35,329 nucleotides of DNA. It comes from CAYQTO01 sp964420455. GTDB lineage: Bacteria; Sumerlaeota; Sumerlaeia; SLMS01. Location: NCBI GenBank assembly GCA_964420455.1, contig CAYQTO010000015.1, positions 1 to 35,329 of the forward strand, given 5' to 3'. The position numbers were made by a program, and so were the translations under genes. Every line of letters starts with the position of its first letter. Positions within the stretch are counted from its first letter, which is position 1. Below, in pieces: positions 31,909-35,329 of the stretch. The notes below the pieces were generated by a model. The model was not told the origin of the DNA. It ran no database searches and saw only the letters and a program-made list of their open reading frames with translations.

Positions 31909-33134
31909 CCCCCCCCCTCGCCGACCTGACAGGCCGCAGAATCCTCATCGGTGTTTCCTCGTCGATTGCGGCGCATCGGGCGCTCGACCTCGCCAGCATG
32001 CTCCACAAGTCCGGCGCCGAGGTCCGCGCCGTCCTCACGCCCAACGTCCCCAACCTGGTTGGCCCCGCGGCCTTCGACGCAATCACCCACCACCGCACCA
32101 TCGTCACCCAGTGGGGGAACTACCACGCCGGCGACATGGACCATCTCTCGGCAACGAAGTGGGCCGACTTCTTTGTCATCTGCCCCGCGACGGCGAACAC
32201 GCTGGCGACTCTGGCCCATGGCCTGGCGCAGGACGCCCTCGGCACCTTCGCCGTCGCCTGGAACAAGAGGCCGCTGCTCATCGTCCCGGCGATGAATCCG
32301 GAGATGTGGCGCAACGCGGCGGTGGCGGCCAACGCGGCGCTGCTGCGCGAGCGCGGCCACGAGTTCCTTGGGCCCGTCAGTGGACCCACCGCCTGCGACG
32401 ATGTGGGTCCCGGGCGCATGGTCGACATTGCCGATGTCTATACGGCTATCGTCGGGCGCCTGAGTTCCGGCGACTCGCTCGCCGGGCGTCGTGTGGTCGT
32501 CACGGCCGGCCCCACGCGGGAATTCGCCGACGACGTCCGTTGTATCACGAATCCCTCGAGCGGCCGGATGGGATTCGCCCTCGTGGAAGAGCTCCGTGCG
32601 GCGGGCGCGGAGGTGGTGCTGGTGCTCGGGCCGACGCCACTCAATCCCCCCGGCGGGGTAGCGGTGCGCCGCGTGATCACCGCCGACGAAATGCTCGCGG
32701 TCGTGCTGGAGGAACTCCCCCGCGCCGATGCGGTGTTCTTTTCCGCGGCGGTCAGCGACTGGCGTCCCGCTGAACGCCATCACGGCAAGGAGAAGAAGAC
32801 CGAGGCCGGCGGGGAGATGACCATGCGGCTGGTGCGGACGCCGGACATCGCCGCCACCGCCCACGAAAACCGGCGCCCCGGCCAGGTGTTTGTTGGATTC
32901 GCCGCAGAGAGTACCAATCTCGCCGCCTACGCCGGAGACAAGATGCACCGCAAGGGTTTCCAGATCGTCTTTGCCAACCCTGTCAACGAGTCCGGCGCCG
33001 GCTTTGAGTCCGACACCAACCACGGATTGTTGCTGTTTGGGGACGGGCGCCAGGAAGTCGTCGAGCCCACGTCCAAGCGCGCCATCGCCCGCCGGTTGGT
33101 GGGGGAGGCCGCGGCCCTGCTCAAAGGCGACTAA
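31905..33134 (+). CDS. coaBC: Bifunctional phosphopantothenoylcysteine decarboxylase/synthetase
   Basis: Makes 4'-phosphopantetheine for coenzyme A in two steps. The 409 residues contain an N-terminal FMN decarboxylase (CoaC) with His80 in DHLSATKWAD, the PAMN motif (128-131) in PAMNPEMW, and Cys164 in TACDDVGPGRM. The C-terminal synthetase (CoaB) has VTAGPTREFADDVRCITNPS, SGRMGFAL, AAVSDWRP and a Lys-containing KMHRKGFQIVFANPV. At the Cys motif the usual ACGD is ACDD. The ATG has GGAGG 7 nt upstream, inside gmk. It ends 31 bp from the convergent glgC, with no terminator between. Confidence 0.95.
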   Translation: MTPPLADLTGRRILIGVSSSIAAHRALDLASMLHKSGAEVRAVLTPNVPNLVGPAAFDAITHHRTIVTQWGNYHAGDMDHLSATKWADFFVICPATANTLATLAHGLAQDALGTFAVAWNKRPLLIVPAMNPEMWRNAAVAANAALLRERGHEFLGPVSGPTACDDVGPGRMVDIADVYTAIVGRLSSGDSLAGRRVVVTAGPTREFADDVRCITNPSSGRMGFALVEELRAAGAEVVLVLGPTPLNPPGGVAVRRVITADEMLAVVLEELPRADAVFFSAAVSDWRPAERHHGKEKKTEAGGEMTMRLVRTPDIAATAHENRRPGQVFVGFAAESTNLAAYAGDKMHRKGFQIVFANPVNESGAGFESDTNHGLLLFGDGRQEVVEPTSKRAIARRLVGEAAALLKGD

Positions 33135-33165
33135 ACGGTCCTTCCCTCGCCGCGGCCGACCACCG

Positions 33166-34446
<1,281 letters not shown>

Positions 34447-34538
34447 GGGTCGCACTCCTTTGGTGACAAGCGATTCGGAACGATGCCGGGGGATGGGGCA
34501 ATACCGGTTACGGCGCGCAATCGATTGTCAAAGCGATG

Positions 34539-35329
34539 TCATTCCGTTGCCAGCGGCACCGCCCCTGCCCGCAGCATTTCCGCCACCCGCCGGAGCCGGG
34601 CCACCGTCTCGTCGCGCCCCACCAGTTCGAGCGTTTCGAACAGGCCCGGCGTCGCCGTTCGCCCACTCACCGCCAGGCGCACCGGCTGCGCCATCTTCCC
34701 AAGGCCGATGCCTGCCCCCTCCGTGTAAGCCCGCACGGCCTCCTCCATCGCAGCAGCAGTGAAGGGCTCCACATTGCCCACCAGCTCCGCCGCTTTCTCG
34801 AGGGTTTCCGCCGCGTCCGGATCCTTCTCGAAGACCTTTTTCACCCCCTTGGGATCGAACGCCTCCGGCGGGCGAAAGAAGTAGTCCATCGCCGGGGGAA
34901 ATTCGGTCAGCAGGCGACACCGCTCTCGGACGAGCTCCACGATCGCCCGCAGCCGGGCGTCGTCGGGCTCCGCATCGATGCCTGCCTTTTCAAGGAAGGG
35001 CCGTACCCTTGCGGCGAGCTCCCCGGGATCGAGGCTTCGCACATACACACCGTTCTGGTGAAGGTACTTGTCCTCGTCGAAATTGGCGTTGGATTTCACC
35101 AGACGGTCGAGGGTGAACGACTCGATGACTTCCTCTCGGCTGAAGATTTCGCGGTCGCCGGGAAAGCTCCATCCGAGGAGGCTGAGGAAGTTGACCGTGG
35201 CCTCCGGGAGGTAGCCGAGGTCGCGGCGGGCGGCGACGCTGACGGGAAAGCGCGGGTCCGCGTCGGCGTCGCGCTTCTTCATCTTTTTGTTGGCCTTCAG
35301 AATCAGCGGCAGGTGGGTGAAGCGCGGCA
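34539..35329 (-). CDS. gltX: Glutamyl-tRNA synthetase, C-terminal part, 5' end outside window
   Basis: Class I synthetase that charges tRNA-Glu (and tRNA-Gln where no GlnRS exists). The window holds about the last 262 codons. The visible part starts RFTHLPLILKANKKMKKRDA, containing the KMSKS-type motif as KMKKR, followed by YLPEATVNFLSLLGWS and the alpha-helical anticodon-binding domain that ends RAGAVPLATE. The substitution of KMSKS by KMKKR is within known variation. The HIGH motif and start lie beyond the window. Glutamyl identity is supported by HLPLIL-K and NFLSLLGWS. Confidence 0.93.
   Translation of the reverse strand, partial: PRFTHLPLILKANKKMKKRDADADPRFPVSVAARRDLGYLPEATVNFLSLLGWSFPGDREIFSREEVIESFTLDRLVKSNANFDEDKYLHQNGVYVRSLDPGELAARVRPFLEKAGIDAEPDDARLRAIVELVRERCRLLTEFPPAMDYFFRPPEAFDPKGVKKVFEKDPDAAETLEKAAELVGNVEPFTAAAMEEAVRAYTEGAGIGLGKMAQPVRLAVSGRTATPGLFETLELVGRDETVARLRRVAEMLRAGAVPLATE

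Larger units (their letters stand above)
10540..32443. repeat. Dispersed octamer GTATAGAC / GTCTATAC, 12 exact copies
   Basis: As GTATAGAC on the plus strand: 12230, 15592, 15805, 21655, 26953, 27266, 29687. As GTCTATAC: 10540, 12094, 23188, 23500, 32436. Near copies ATATAGAC lie at 4789 and 22113. Most copies read YGTATAGACR. Eleven are inside genes and one is in the leader of the HD gene. A few sit as pairs 130-320 bp apart. About 0.4 copies would be expected by base composition if G+C is 65% (hand estimate). Confidence 0.6.

Overview
The window is GC-rich chromosomal DNA (about 65% G+C by eye) from a bacterium that looks Gram-negative and free-living. Supporting signs are lipobox and Sec signal peptides, a type II NADH dehydrogenase, a ZapA/FtsZ-type division gene, an alpha2-type glycyl-tRNA synthetase, good Shine-Dalgarno sequences and frequent GTG/TTG starts. 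The mix of housekeeping genes with large secreted cohesin-like, DUF4397 and B-repeat proteins suits an under-sampled phylum such as Sumerlaeota, Hydrogenedentota or Planctomycetota. There is no rRNA or marker gene to settle this. I see no tRNA, rRNA, CRISPR array, phage or transposon.

Layout. 1-2203: a LacI-family regulator (cut by the window edge) behind ruvB. 2204-2606: a 403-bp gap with two hairpins. 2607-7769: a 1720-residue secreted multidomain protein ending at a strong terminator. 7914-9800: homoserine dehydrogenase and a small hypothetical gene. 9988-10590: pdxH. 10709-15123: a GABA-type aminotransferase, a YtcJ-like amidohydrolase and an aldehyde dehydrogenase in one operon. 15078-17746 (minus): a secreted trypsin-like protease and a secreted protein-arginine deiminase (PAD) whose genes overlap. 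17885-18766: N-carbamoylputrescine amidase, divergent from the PAD gene. 18845-20170: a nucleoside transporter. 20279-23385: glyS, a membrane-anchored protein and a lipoprotein. 23342-24745 (minus): a glycosyltransferase and an FHA protein. 24923-25913: a coiled-coil protein and zapA. 25996-31121 (minus): a DUF3352-like secreted protein, an FmdB zinc ribbon, an HD phosphohydrolase and NDH-2. 31288-33134: gmk and coaBC. 33166-35329 (minus): glgC and the 3' part of gltX.

The most notable locus is 10.7-18.8 kb. A bacterial homologue of the vertebrate-type PAD keeps the whole catalytic set (Asp, His, Asp, Cys) and the PAD middle domain. It lacks the PAD N-terminal domain, carries a signal peptide, and has lost two ligands of the calcium site called Ca2 in human PAD4. 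Its gene overlaps that of a secreted serine protease. It also lies beside a ureido-hydrolase and an aminotransferase/aldehyde dehydrogenase pair that together could turn carbamoylputrescine- or GABA-type compounds into succinate. The second signal is an octamer, GTATAGAC/GTCTATAC, found 12 times in several frames and on both strands, sometimes forcing rare codons.
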